The notes beneath the pieces are model-generated. The model ran no database searches. It worked only from the letters and a program-made list of their open reading frames with translations, and was not told where the DNA came from. A program made the position numbers and the translations under genes. A stretch of 64,000 nucleotides of DNA from Casuarius casuarius (taxonomy: Eukaryota > Chordata > Aves > Casuariiformes > Casuariidae): the NCBI GenBank assembly GCA_003342895.1, contig PTFA01000277.1:186001-250000 (forward strand). The letters are read 5' to 3'. Below, in pieces: positions 37,901 through 51,200 of this stretch. Position 1 is the first letter of the stretch; each line of letters opens with the position of its first letter.

Positions 37901-39575
37901 ATTAGCATTTCCACAGAGACAGGCTGGTAAACAAATCAAGAGGAAAAGGTTAAAACTGCCCCTACTTAACCCGCCGAGGGAGGTCTGGATTGCGGCGATT
38001 CTCCCTTCTCCCCCTCCATCCCCCAAGGCGGGATATGAAAGCTTGCACAAAGGTTGCTGTGCAAACCGGAGCTGGGCTCCCAGCCACAGAGGGGAGAGAA
38101 AGACATTTGGGATTTTACCTGGGGATAAATACAGCAGCACAGTTCTCTATCTGAAACTTTATAAGCTTTGGGGTTGGATTTCCCCTTTATTCGATTCATC
38201 TTCCAGTGGCTGACATCAGTCAGGATAGGGGCTATTCCCTAACACCGGGGTGCTCGACTGCCCAGCAAGTTTCTCTAGAATAAACCTCATTTGAACTGCC
38301 AGGAGAAGCCGTCAACATTTCTGTATGTGAAATAAAAACCAATGTGGTGTCAATAGAAAAAGAACAAAAGACTCTTGCCCCTTGCATTGTAGTCATCGAT
38401 TTTGTCACTTGCTTTACTAGAGCAAAATGTAAATAAAGGAGTGGGAGAAAGATCTTCCAGAGCAGAAAATGGTCACTATGATGAGTGATGGAAGAAAAGG
38501 CGCAGAATACATCAATTTTTAGCAGAAAATTAGCTAAACAAAGGCACTCAAATTGCAAATTGGTTTCAGCTAACCTTCCAGATACAGAAGTAAAACCATG
38601 AAAATATCCCTTCAACATCAAATATGGAAAAAAATGTTTGAAAAAGTGAAATTCATACAGAAGCTTCTCAAAGGCATTTGATTAAAGAAACTGTGGGAGA
38701 ATTTTGACTAACGAGTTGGAAACCCCCTTGGGTATTACTGCAGCCAGAGACAAGACCATAAGGAAACTGTGTAGTTCATTTACCAGAGTAGTTGGCGCCT
38801 GGATCCAGCCAGTGCCACTCTGCAGCAGAAAAGGGGCTGCTGGGGATCAAGAGGGTCAGAAACACGGGGATCGGGGACTCTCCCCAAATCAGTGCCCCAG
38901 TCAGAAAGCGGAGCTGAGGCAGGAAATGGCTGTTCACTACACGTTACTGGGGGCGAGGGGTAAATGCCAGGAAAAGAAAAGAATGCGTATGATTTAAGCT
39001 AAGTCTGGTGTTAAGAGACGCATAAACAGGTTGAGCTGGCCAAAGGCAACACAGGCAGGACATTGGAAATTTTCATGTTGAAAGTTTTGAAACAGGATGT
39101 TAAGAATTACTGAAGTCTTCCAAAAGCTGACCAATTTCTTGCTGAGAAAAAAAAAACAAAGGAATTCAAAACTGCCCCTTTACTTGAAGAATTACTGGTT
39201 AGCTTCAACACAAAGCTTTGTGATCTACTTCCGTACAGTTCTGCCAAAGGGAAAATGTACTTCTAACTTGAACGATAACTCACCCTTGGACAGAGGGAAT
39301 TACTGACCAGCACTTCCCCCAAAATGAGAGCAATTAAAAGCGCTGCTAACCTTCAGAAACCAAACTAAAAAGGGATTTGTTTCCATTTTACTAAGTAACA
39401 GCAGTTACTAAGGGGTCAAACAGCTACTAATCTTCACTCCAGCATCTTCTGCGATCACCACTTCGGTTTGGCTGCTAACATTTATGATCCCTTTTGGGAA
39501 CGTTAAAATATAAGTGGTTCAGACCAAAGGGCTAAAGCAGATGTCATAACTGACACAAAGCAAAGACTATGAGTG

Positions 39576-39599
39576 TTTTTTTTTTTTTTTTTTTTTTTT
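39576..39599. repeat. T24 homopolymer
   Basis: Twenty-four consecutive T. A similar T18 tract is at 40504-40521. Neither is preceded by recognisable retrotransposon or retrogene sequence, so they are read as simple homopolymers rather than retroposon tails. Confidence 0.85.
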
Positions 39600-42599
39600 A
39601 CCACTTACCTGCGTTATACATGTCAATTTTTCCAGCTTGCTATCTCCTATACATACAGCTGAGAACAATCCTAGTTAACCCTGTCAAAATGACACAGAAA
39701 ATTTGCAGAAGTGCCACCGTGCCGCGGTGCCACCTGCTCTCGCTCCGAACCGGTCGGAAGAGGGAGGCCGGGGGGATGCTCGGCCGGTCGCACCGACACA
39801 AGCCCTGCAGGAGCGGGGGGGAACAGATGTGAGGATTAGTGACCCCAGCATACCCCAGGGTGTCCAGCCTCCAGGAACAGCGAATAGGAAGAGCTTTACT
39901 GACCAAAACTAACCAAAACCAACACCTTGAGTAGGAACCGTGAGGCAGCAGTCAGCATCTGGAGCCGAAATTCAGCATGCTCCGCTTATGAGCCACAGTG
40001 GTCGAGCAGGCTGGCGCGGTCTGCAGCAGCTCGTGTTTCAGAGGCTTTTTCAGCAGCAGCCTTGCATTAAGAGCGCTCGCTAATCCAGCAGCTGCACTTT
40101 TTATGTATCGACTAATCCCTCGACGGCAGCCGGTCTCGTTAGATTGCAGAGGTCGCCGGCCCCAGCAACTGAGCACCAGCTCACTGCAGGCATCAGACAG
40201 AGATGATGCTTAAATGCAGTTTTCACCAGTGTGATCTGGTTAAAATACTCAAAAGATTTCCCCCCCCCAAGGCTGCGTGGGGTTTTTTCTTAATACTGCC
40301 AGATTAGGTAGCATGTTCTCTGTGTAGCCCATGGATGGTAATAAATTCAATTTAAATGAAAGGGAGGGAAAAGACAGTAAGTGCTGCGATATGCCATCTT
40401 CTGCAAAACTCTCATTGCCTACATTTTTAATGTGAATAATTACACATTTTAGGTAGCAACCTGAATGTGTCTGAGCCCAATTTCTTCTTATATCTTCCAT
40501 CAATTTTTTTTTTTTTTTTTTGCATTTTTACAAAAGATCCCTTTGGAGTTTTGTTTTACTGATGTTTCCAAAGGAATTAAGAGTAAAAGCAGCTGCTGAG
40601 TTCGCACCACCCCATCTGTGTCGGTAGGAAAGCACCTTCCCCCGGGCAGCCACGGCCCCACCGTGCCGCGGGTCCCCACGGTGCCGCGCGCTGCCCGTCT
40701 TTACCTTCGCTGGTGACGGCACCTTCTGTGGTCCTTTCTCGGAGAAATCTGTGCGCTGAGTCAGTCTGTAACAGCCGGCCTCAGCGTTTCGTTCTACGTA
40801 TCATCCTTTGCGTCCAAACATGTTCATGACAAACGAAACTCAGTTAATCCTCAGCTTGTTGGAACGTGCTTCCCAGTGTCGCTCTCCGGACACACGTTAT
40901 ATCCAGTCGCCTCCTCCAAGAAACGACACCACCCGCAACAAAGCACCAAAACCCACCAACCAGCCTGCTCCCTATCAAGCTTTTCCTAAACATTGACTGC
41001 CCTTGCCTACATTGCAACGAGTCACCGGGTCACCGCAGAGTTGGCTTCAGACCAGGCCACCGGTGGCTGAAACCCAGTTTGCCGCCGTCCGTGCTGGAGG
41101 CAGGCTGTGTCTGCCCCCTCCTGCTTTTCCTGCCCGGATTAGCAGCGATGCCGCTAACATGAAGCGCTGCAGGCAGAGGCTACCTGCTGCAGGGGCGCTT
41201 GGTTCAGTACTTGCAGCTGATAAAGCCTCTGACAGCAGCTCAGGCTACCCTGCTTGCATGAACCGGGGCTCTGGGGAGCGGGAGCTTCTCGCCGCTGGGA
41301 TCACGCAGGTGGGACGCCAGAGATGAGAAACAGAGTCGAGATGAAAGCAGATAAATTCGGCGGTGCTGGAGGGCCCCTGCCAGCGTGCCCCGGCACGGCT
41401 GCTGCAATGGGCAGTGCAGCCAGCCCTGCCCTGCCTGCTCCCCCCGTCCCTGCTGCACCAGGAAATCCCACGCTGGGCTGGAGGAACCCTGCCTCCAGTT
41501 TGCAGTAAAACTTCACCGAGACAAAAGGCTTTATTCCTCCCACCCCGTGTTTTCCTCTCCCCCAGGATTGCTGCTCTTGCCCTGTCTCAGGTTACCTTCT
41601 CATGAAGCAAGGCCCCATGCGAGACCGGGGCAGGCCAGGCTTTACCCTTCCACCCCTCTGCACGGGGCTCGCGCGCTATGCACACCGTGTGCCCCTCTTG
41701 TGCTGAGCTGTGCTGTGCATCTTCTCACCTGCTGTAGAAAAGCGGTATGTGTCAGGACACAGGCACTGCTCGCTGCTCAGGAGCTGGTGCTAACGGGGCT
41801 ACTCCATACCCTATTCAGAGCACCTTCCTCGGAGGATTTGTATACATCGTTAAATTGCAGATTCATTAAAATAATCCGCTTTGCACAAGCCTCTGTCACT
41901 GAAAAAAGCATCTAGAGCATATTCATTCTCCTTTTCTTAAACCTTGTTAAACGTGAAGTAAATACTTGAATGAGTTCACTGCTGACCGTACCTGCCCTGC
42001 CAGCTCTCACCAGTCCCCCCTGTGCTCAGCCCCTGCCATCCCATGGTCACGCTATGCAGTCGCTGCATTTGTCAGTGCATCGTAATCATTGCACGCGTTA
42101 TCACCCCCCGAGCCCCCCGCATGCTGCCCTTCATACACCTGCCGGTCGCGAGAGGGAAGAGAGCTGAGTGCACGTTTCCTGCAGCCATATTACTGGATCC
42201 AATGGATAAGCAGAGGATTTATAGAACTACTGCCAGCCTGTTGCAAGGCTTTGTCACCACATAATGTCCCCCAACACTACAGCCATCTTTTCCTCTCCTC
42301 AGGACAAGGAAAAGATTTAACCCTGCCCCCCCAAATAAGAAAACATGGATTAGACACGACAGCAAGTTTTAACCAAGCACGAGTCATTAGCTTCATTTGA
42401 GGAAAGACACTAAAGTAGAAAGCTAAGTTCACCACTGGTAAACAACGAACCCTTATTTTCATCTGCTTAGTCATATCATACGTGGCTTCTTTACACCAGA
42501 AGAGATACTTGACAAGCATAAGGTTCTTCTCTGGGGACAAACGCTTTGAGGATACTCTCAACTTCAATTTGGAAATCATTCCTCAAGATTTTATAATTT

Positions 42600-45500
42600 G
42601 TAACACAAATGTTCTGTTATGTTACATTTAACTTAGAAAATACTACATTTACTTGAATAGTACTTTGGAAAAGCAGGACATCAGGAGACAAGCTGAGAAT
42701 GAAGGTGTCTCTAACTGGCGACCTGAACTAACCCTCGTGAAGCAGACGGGAGCCCTTTTGGACGTTTAAAAGGATGTCCAAAACTCTCATTTCTTATTAG
42801 AGCCAAGCTCCAAGTGCAACAACTCCCTTGCTCCGATCAGCCTGTACGTTTTACTTACAACTCCCCGTGTGAAACACTAAAAAGCTGACAGCAAGAATTG
42901 CTTGCTTCTCCTTCGACCTCCCCTCTGCACACATGCGGTGGACTGCCTTTCACAGGCAGCCAGGCTGATCTGAGAGGCGAGGCTTTTTGAGCCCAGCATT
43001 GCAAGGTGCTTTTATCTCCAACTGTTCATTTCTATGGCATAACATGTGGCAGCAATTTCTGCTTTTTCCGTATGCAAATGCGCTGGCTACCATCCAGCCC
43101 TGCTAAAAAGGAACCAAAAAGCAAGGTCACTGTTCTCCAGCTGTTTCTGCCCCTTGTGTGACAAAACAGGAATGTAACATATGACCTTGCATCAGTAAGA
43201 CCAAAAGAATTAAAAGATAACAAGCAAACACATAAGCAAACTATTAATCTAAAAATACTTGCTGAAACACAGAGCGGGGAAGAGTTCAGGCTGGGATCCT
43301 CCGCACCGCTCCTCCTCTCCACTCCTCCCTTTTCCCCAGCTGTTTGTCCCCAGTGACAGGCAAACAGCGTAAGACAACACGTGGTCAATGGGATCCTTTC
43401 ATTTGTGCCCCCCATTAGACTGAGGGAAAATAATCTAGCAGTGAATCACCCATCAAAACATCCGGCTTTGGGCATCTGCTGTCTCAGCTGAGTCCAGCTC
43501 AATCACTAAACATTCAAAGCCCCTCACAAGACTGTCTTTACCTATTTGTTCCAAAAGATCACAACAACTTTCCTTAGTATCTGCTTTCCTCAAGGTATCT
43601 GCTAAGATAGAAGCTCGCGTAAGAGAAGGGACTTTTCGAGGAGCCACACGATCCTAACACTCGCCTCTGACAACTATTGGGACAGGCCCTCACCACACCA
43701 GACAGCCCACCTATGGGAGGTTCACGTGAACATGCCTCGACACACCAGACCGAGGTATCGGCAGGAAGGAAACCCGGCTACAAGATACTTTCTCAGCCTG
43801 GGGGAGGTGTGGAAAAGAGGACTATTATTTCTAACTAGAAGGACAACATTCAAGTATTTCTATGGTAGGCCAAAACAAGCCCTGGAATACAATTCTCGGG
43901 AGCATTTGCAAGAACTGCAGCTTAATATGCTCTGTAAATGGTCTCAGCATAATGGTGAGGTACTACATAAACATCTGTAGGAGAAAAACCTTAGTTTAAC
44001 ATCATAACGCAGCACTAAAAAAACATGTGGAAGCATGCAACAAACAAATCCACTCATCACCACTATTTTGCTCTGTAATTTTAGGAAGAATAAGAACTGA
44101 ACCACTAGGCTAAACGGAACAGTTTGCAGGATTGCTGAAAATAGGAAATTTTGCGTGTAACACAGGATACTCAACCTGAATCCTCATACCAGTTACAATT
44201 TGTTAAAGACAGCAACAATTTAAAAAAAACGCGGGATACAAGAAATCAGAAACAGCAGAGTATCACAAGTTTCCAATGCAAATTCAGATATCAGATGTCC
44301 AGAAATGCAAAAGCAATGCTCCTAAGCACAGTTAAAATGCCGCAAAACATGTCTTCAGGCAGTATTCCATGTACTTGAAAAAGCTAAACTTACGTTCTGT
44401 GTCGTGATGCTCTACATTATATAGTGGATAAATAAAAAATAGAAAGTTATTTTTGCTTAAAAACCAGTAATTTTGGTATTAAAATTTTTCCTCTGCTCTT
44501 ACTACTTTCCAGTGCAACGCATCTAATGAGACAGTACAGAGAAGCATAAACAAGTTTGTTGGGACGACACTGGGAGTTTTGATAGCTGAGTAGAGGTATT
44601 TATTATTTATGCTATTTTTATTGTTGTCCTACATGGGAATGGACAAGTCCCAGTGGAATTTCTGTTTGTACCACTTCTACCTTCTAGGAAATATTAACAT
44701 AAAAGCATTAACTTTCCTACCCACACATTTTCCTAATATATCACAGGCCATAAGACTCAGTCACTCAGAAAAAACTATTGAATTACCAACTTATTTTATG
44801 TGTTATATTTTTAAATATAAACTGCACTGAACAAATGCACTCAAAATAAGAACCTGACTAGGTTCACAAAGTTTACAGAGAGGCAAAAGAAAAGAAAACA
44901 TGTTTGTGCATATTTCCTGATAAAATCACCAGTGAAAGTTAACTATGTTACATAAATCCAAACAGATATTAGCATAGCACATTACTCAGCAGAAAGATGG
45001 GCAAGAAGCCACAAATCTCTCTCAAAGCAGTTGTTTCAATCTGCACATTAAAAAATGTTATGCTAATGGACTAATTTTTGTAAGAAACAACCCAGTTTCA
45101 AATGCTGGATCTGTGGAAACACATGGATGCAAGACAGCATTCTGACTTCTGCACAGCACGTGAGGGTGCACAGGCTGAGCTGGAGGACACGGGATGAACC
45201 CAGACAACCCTGAAGAAAGTCTGGTGTGGCACTGCCCAGGCATTGCGGCAGCAGCTCCATTTAACTCCCATTCAACTCTCAACTCTACAGAATACTTTAG
45301 CAACAAACAAACAAACAAAGACAAAAAACTATTATTCTTTTTGCCACCATTACTATGTAGCATTTAAGCTATATATTTTTGCCATTTCATTACCAGAGCA
45401 AGCACAGAGCTTCACGTGAGTCTACTTCATTATATTGCTATTTTGCATGCAGATTTATCCTATGGAGCATTTACCTTCCTGTCCTTTTTCACAGACGTCT

Positions 45501-48012
45501 ATTATTCTGAGTATCACTTTGTAAGGGTTCAATTCATCAATTCCCCCATACTAGAGCTTTACAAAAAGGGGGGAGAAATCTATGAGTTGAGATCAGTTTC
45601 TGTTTACTGGTCTGTTGTAGCAGTACTCTCTAGGTTCAGGCTGCTGCTACAGAACAAGGCAGTCCTGGCTCTACTGCTTCCCATAGAGCATCCTGAATGA
45701 CTTCAAAACTACAAGTAAATTGGACTTTCAGCCCCCTTAGTGTTGATGCACCAGAGTAAGACCTGGCTGAGGCTCACTTTTACCAGCAGCTCATACCTAA
45801 TGAAAGACTTAGAAAAGGAGAGCCCAAGAGGTGGCAAGTGCAGACATGAAAAATGCATGAAATGAAAAAACATTGCTCATAAATTGAACCTGACAGAAGA
45901 TGGCTTCTCCACACCTCCGTTAGTGGCACTCTATTAGACTTTTCTAAGAATTACTTACAGTCTTGGGAATAGTGCTAAGAAGCTTTAGCTAATGACCAGC
46001 AGTAACAATGTATACACATAAAAGAATAAATGGCAGAACCCTGTAACTTGCACTTTTTGGTACAAAGTGCCTTAAACAGCTTGCGGCAGGAGTGTCTCTT
46101 CTTCCTCAGTTATTTGGGCTTCAGAAGACTGATCAAGTTCTGTGTAGATCATTAGGTTTTTTCCTTGTCCCTCCTCCCTTTATTCTTTACCCTTTTAATT
46201 TCCTCTCCAACATAAATGCAGATTGTTACATTAAAGCAACACAGAGAAAGATTATAATCATTTTAGCAACTGCCTTTTTCTTAGATACTGTAAAAATCTG
46301 TATGCATTTGGCAACTACCTCACAAGGCCAGCCACTCACCAAGACATAAGCTGAGGCCTGCTTCTCATCTGATAACTGCTTTCAGGTAAGGACACAGAAA
46401 AACACCTTGGCAACTATTCCAACAGATGTTTCAGTGTGCCCACAAAGATGTTTTCATCCTTGAATTTGTCCAAAATTCTAAAAGAAGTTCCTTGGGTGTT
46501 CGCATGCACTGCTGAAAACTGAGTTTCCACAAACTCAATCCTTTCCTCAGTGCCTTTAAATAAATGGTGCTGAAAGTTGGTAATGATACATGCTGTAGTG
46601 GTCAGCAATTTGTACAAAAGGTAAAGGTGAAAAATACAATTTGATTGCAAAAGATTTTTCTTTTAATCAGTTAACACCATGGGTGCACCATGATCATAAT
46701 GCTATTCATAAGACTAGTTATCATCCTCCTTCAATCATATTTTTATTTTATGAGACATCTCAACTCATCAAGCATGCATTTTCTGTGTACTCATATGCAA
46801 TAATTAGTTTTTACAGTATCTCCTAGTCTGATGTGAACAGTTAAGATATTATACAGTACTCCATTGAGATGAATGAAGGGCAAGATTATGTATGTTATTT
46901 CAATGAAAAAAATATTTCATTTGTCTGGCTCCAAAAGAGCCAAGCAAGGTAAGTGATAAAAGCACCAGCTTAAGACTTTTTTGAACATAAATTCAGGCAT
47001 TTTAATGTATTTCTCAGTAAAGCTACATGAGTTTCCATGTAGATTATTCATACATATTATGGCACTCAGACTCTCCTAACAGGTATTTAGTTACCTAGGA
47101 TATCTAGGTTTAAAAGAAGTTTGCTAAAACTAACCATTTTTGTAAGAAAACACTTCTGCCCCAACCTTCAAAAACTCATCATTTTCCTCAAAGTTTGCAC
47201 CAAAATACAATTGTTCATACTTCACATTATTTGAATAAGTTGCCCTTGACAGTGATGCCACATTAACTTAAGTTTAGAACTCTAGTGATTTGTGAACACA
47301 ACAGAAGGCAGCATATTACCCACTTTCAACAAAACAAATTATGTCCTGCTCCTTAGTAATTATAATATAGAAGATTAATACTTGTGTATCTGTTCTTTTC
47401 TTGGACTAAAGTCTTGGAAGTAATTACACATGCTAGCTAGGAAAGAAGTCAAATTTAATTAAAGGAGGCTTACAATGGTAGCATTTTCCCCATGTAAGGC
47501 ATTATTCTGACATCTACTGGCCTGGTACCCAACCATACATTTTAATACACAGCATTTGTTATTAAAAAGGAGCATATATATTAATCCAAAGATAAGAACA
47601 ATTAAAGGAACACAAATGACATACATTTAAAACAGGCCCATATATCTTCATATAAATCTCACAGCCCTACCAATATTTTGGTAGGTTTCTATTGCTTTCT
47701 TAACTCATCTGAACTACTGTATATCATGAGGCTTTAATACAAGCAGCTTTGGGGAAGAAAGTTACATTAGGGAAAAGAAAGTTGTGACAAGTAAAAAAAT
47801 CCAAGAAGTTTTTAAAAAAATCTTTACTTGCAAAATGAAGCAGCATGCTATTTTATGATTTATATTTGAATTTAAAAAGACTAATTAGACTGAAATAAAA
47901 ATAAAACCTAAAAATGGCAATTCTATAAATAATGAAAATTTTGATTTCACTAGACTTTAATGAAAAACATTTGGTAATTAAATACTTGCTACTGTTCATT
48001 ACGTTGATGAAC
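42600..48012. other. STOX1-CCAR1 intergenic region
   Basis: AT-rich interval between the STOX1 upstream region and the CCAR1 3' end. It contains an unassigned 64-codon ORF (43453-43647, minus) and an (ACAA)n run near 45301-45318. No retroelement or RNA gene is recognised. The exact limits of the STOX1 5' end and the CCAR1 3' UTR are uncertain. Confidence 0.5.
43453..43653 (-). other. Unassigned ORF with possible splice acceptor
   Basis: A minus-strand frame open from a TTAG acceptor-like site (exon edge 43653) to a stop at 43453. It contains an ATG (43645-43647) and 64 codons, with the central peptide TKESCCDLLEQIGKDSLVRG. It is balanced in composition, unlike the low-complexity chance frames nearby. 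A GTAAAG donor-like site occurs inside it near 43541. I recognise no family; it could be an exon of an unannotated transcript, a decayed pseudogene fragment or chance. Confidence 0.2.
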
Positions 48013-48018
48013 TTTATT
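48013..48018 (-). terminator. CCAR1: CCAR1 candidate polyadenylation signal AATAAA
   Basis: The minus strand reads AATAAA about 265 nt downstream of the CCAR1 stop codon (48282-48284), the first canonical hexamer after it. An ATTAAA variant follows near 47956. CCAR1 may also use more distal sites. Confidence 0.45.
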
Positions 48019-48281
48019 AGGGTTAAAACTATAACAAAGTTCATCCTAAAACATTTTGCAATGCAAAATTATTTTCACTCAAGGAGTGTCTCATAAATTG
48101 AATGCTAAGAATTACAAGCAATCTTCAGAAGCAGACACTCACATTCGTAAAACTTTATACATCTTTTGGAACTAAGATATTTATACTACTAAAATCAAAC
48201 ATGCATCACTTCCCATACATTCTGGTATCATGATTTATATTACATTATGTAACACCATTCTTCTAAACAGCAGCAGTTTTA

Positions 48282-51200
48282 TCATACGTTTGCTCCATTT
48301 TCTTTGGATTTCTGATCTTTATCTTCGTTCTTCACAACATCCTTTAAAAGAAAAAAGGAGAGGATAACAGAAGTTCCAGAAGTGAGATTTCTGATGTGAA
48401 GCGTAAAGCAGTGTAAGACTAAAGATACTGTGCTGCGTTTACCTTTAATACTATGTGAACCGTCTTACTCAATTTAGTTATAACATTCATATTTCCAGTG
48501 TATTCCTGAAAAGCTAAGGGGGCACAAAATTAAATGCAACCTGTGAACTTGTAAAGAGAAGTATAAAAACCATCCCCAGAAGTCTCACTTTGTATTCCTT
48601 TACGGGCTTTAAGAGAAAAATCAAAATTTGTTTCTGCAAAATCCATTATGTCAGGATAGGATAATATATCACAGAGCTAACATGAAACACACTTACATTG
48701 GTTAAGGCTGTCTGAAAACCTTGGGGTTACAAGAAATTTTCATCCCCAAAATACCAAACAAAGGCTATTTATCTGAGCTAAGATCCTGGGAATAGAGGAT
48801 CATGCAGCACCTTCAGCAGCCAGTTCTGATGGAGGTGGCACAGCTGCAATCTGCAGTGCAGCACAGGACTGCATAAAGATACTGATGACAGTTAGATGGC
48901 TGCAAGGTATTGCTACATCAGGTCAATAAGCTACTGTGACTGATCTGATGCTTCAGTTGTATTCTACAAGAGCAAAAAAATGTCAAAGACTTGACAAGGT
49001 ACCTAGTTTGGTTTTTGATCCTCTGTAGAGTCTATTGTCTTTTCAAAATAGAGACAGAATTAGAAGCAACTCCAGTTTGCCACCAAGTAGCCTTCATAAT
49101 CTTACTTAATGGGGCCTCACAACATTCGTAGGGAATATGCAAGTCACTTTTTATACAGCGAGAGAGATGATTAAGCAATTTACTCAAGCTTGTTTTACTG
49201 GAATGCCCCTGATAAATTGAAAATGCCTAAATTTTGCCTTGATAAAGAGAAGTCTTATTCCTAACTGAACAGAGGGGATATAGAAAATTTGCACTGAAAG
49301 GGATGGAGAGAGTCCACTACAGTGCTACAATGGCTTGGGATTTATATTTAAAAACTACATAAAAATACAAGTCAGGAACTTCTCTTGTGTTTCAAGCTTC
49401 GAGAAATATACTCTGTGTGTATATATATATTTTTAATAATTAGTACCTTATTTAGCATCTCATATAATGTGATCTATTATTGCCCCAAATTCATGTAGAA
49501 ATCTTTTCATTCTGAAGTTTTTTCATATTTAGTTTACAAAAAGTTTACATACAATAATCAACAATGGAATTACAAAAATGCTAACCTGCTTAAGAACACT
49601 GTGTATTTCATCCATAACAGTAGCTAAATTTTTGATTGTCTTATTCAGCTGACTCTCATATTGCAGATTTTTATCATCTGAGATCTTTAAATTTTCCTGT
49701 AGTTGGCCAAGATCCTTTTTGACCTCTTTGAGTTCCGTGGATAGACTTTTGTTAGAATTCTCCAGCTGAAGTATAGTCTTTTCATCTTCATCTAAAATAA
49801 AAGTCAAAGTCACTTCCAAGGGCATGTATTTTGTATCTTAACATTCCACTTACACAACACCAAAATTAGTAAGAGAACATTAACAGATTACATTGTGTTA
49901 CCACTTGACACGGTGCAGTTCTAAGGACATTTGAAAAGCAGTTTTATATTCAACTTGACTGAAAAAGATAAAAACAATTGTATGCAACAACTGTACTCCA
50001 ACTGTTGCTGGTGTGTAAGTTCCAAGGGCTTAGGAAATAAAAAAACATATGAGAGCGTGCAAATATCTAACACGGGGTCACAAATATTACTCAGATTGGT
50101 TTATCTACAAAAGTCCTAGAATTTTGCATCCATACAAGTACTAACTTCCAAGCAGCATCCCACCTGTTTTTTCTTCTAGTAACTGAAGCTTTTGTTCTAT
50201 CTCTGCCCGCACTCTTTCACTCTTCTCCAGCTTCTGCAGAAGGCTCCCAACATCCACCATAGCTCCATTGTACACTATGAGGCCAACGTTTTCCTCTACA
50301 GCTTTTGATTCTTGCTTTATTGTAGGAGATGGTAACAGTAATCTGTTTCCTAAAATTGATTAAATAGTATTAAGATATAATCATTATGTCATTTTTCAGT
50401 TGCCTACAGTTCTAATGACCAACCTTAGAAACCTTCATTAGCTTAAAACAATATATTAGTTTAAAACAGCATTCCATACTAATTCAAGAGTCATACCTCT
50501 CTAACATTACAGAATTAAGATCATAACATGGTTTCTTCATACGTGTGAAAGGAATAAATAGCGATTCATGATGTTTGGTCTATCCTTCATTTCTCTCCTC
50601 CTTCCTTCCCCCAGCCCCCCACCCCAAGTAGGATGCTCTTCCGTGACATTCTTCTGTCCCTCCTCTCTGACGTAATTGTCTTCCAAGAACCAAGCGCCAT
50701 GCTACTACCTGTAGGACCTGCACTGATCCTCATGACTGCAAAGGTTCTGTGAGAATATGTAATGTTGTTAATGAACATTCAACATTAACCTCTGTCCTCC
50801 TTCCTGCTCCAAAACATATGCTAAGAATTCATGCTATAAATGTAACCCAGGACCTGCTAGAAGTGAGAAATACCATAATTTATGAACTGCTCAAGGTTTA
50901 CTTTTCTCAAACAGGCAGTTCTCTGCAGACATCTCAGAACTCTCATATCATTTGCACAGACACAATTCTTTATGAAGTTTGTACAATCCAAAAAATACTA
51001 CCTAACATATCTTCCTGTAGTTCTTCAGACTCCTCTTGATTTTCTTCATCTTTAGAAGTATCTGTCAGTCTTCTGTAAAAGCAGGATTCTCTAAGTACTA
51101 CTTTATTAAGTAGCTTTTTGACCTAAAACACAGCCATGGAAAGCAATACTATGTTATTCAAGTAATGCAACAGGTGTTAATGCACAACAGTCAGCATGCT

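Larger units (their letters stand above)
33605..42599. other. STOX1 intron 1 / upstream region with CpG clusters
   Basis: Mixed sequence with several GC-rich patches (about 37140-37260, 39700-40170, 40600-40720, 41000-41800). The densest CpG cluster, 40621-40720, is followed on the minus strand by a consensus donor (AAG then GTAAAG at 40703-40705). These are the best places to look for the true STOX1 first exon and promoter, but no ATG frame in the right phase joins to exon 2. Open frames such as 41385-41915 (plus) and 38232-38621 (minus) have no recognised relatives. Confidence 0.45.

Noticed and set aside
38232..38621. 129-codon minus-strand open frame in the STOX1 upstream region
   Set aside because: No recognisable domain and no flanking transcription signals; compatible with chance.
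41385..41915. 176-codon plus-strand open frame
   Set aside because: Cys/Pro/Leu-rich in a GC-rich patch, overlapped by other open frames, with no recognised domain or promoter.
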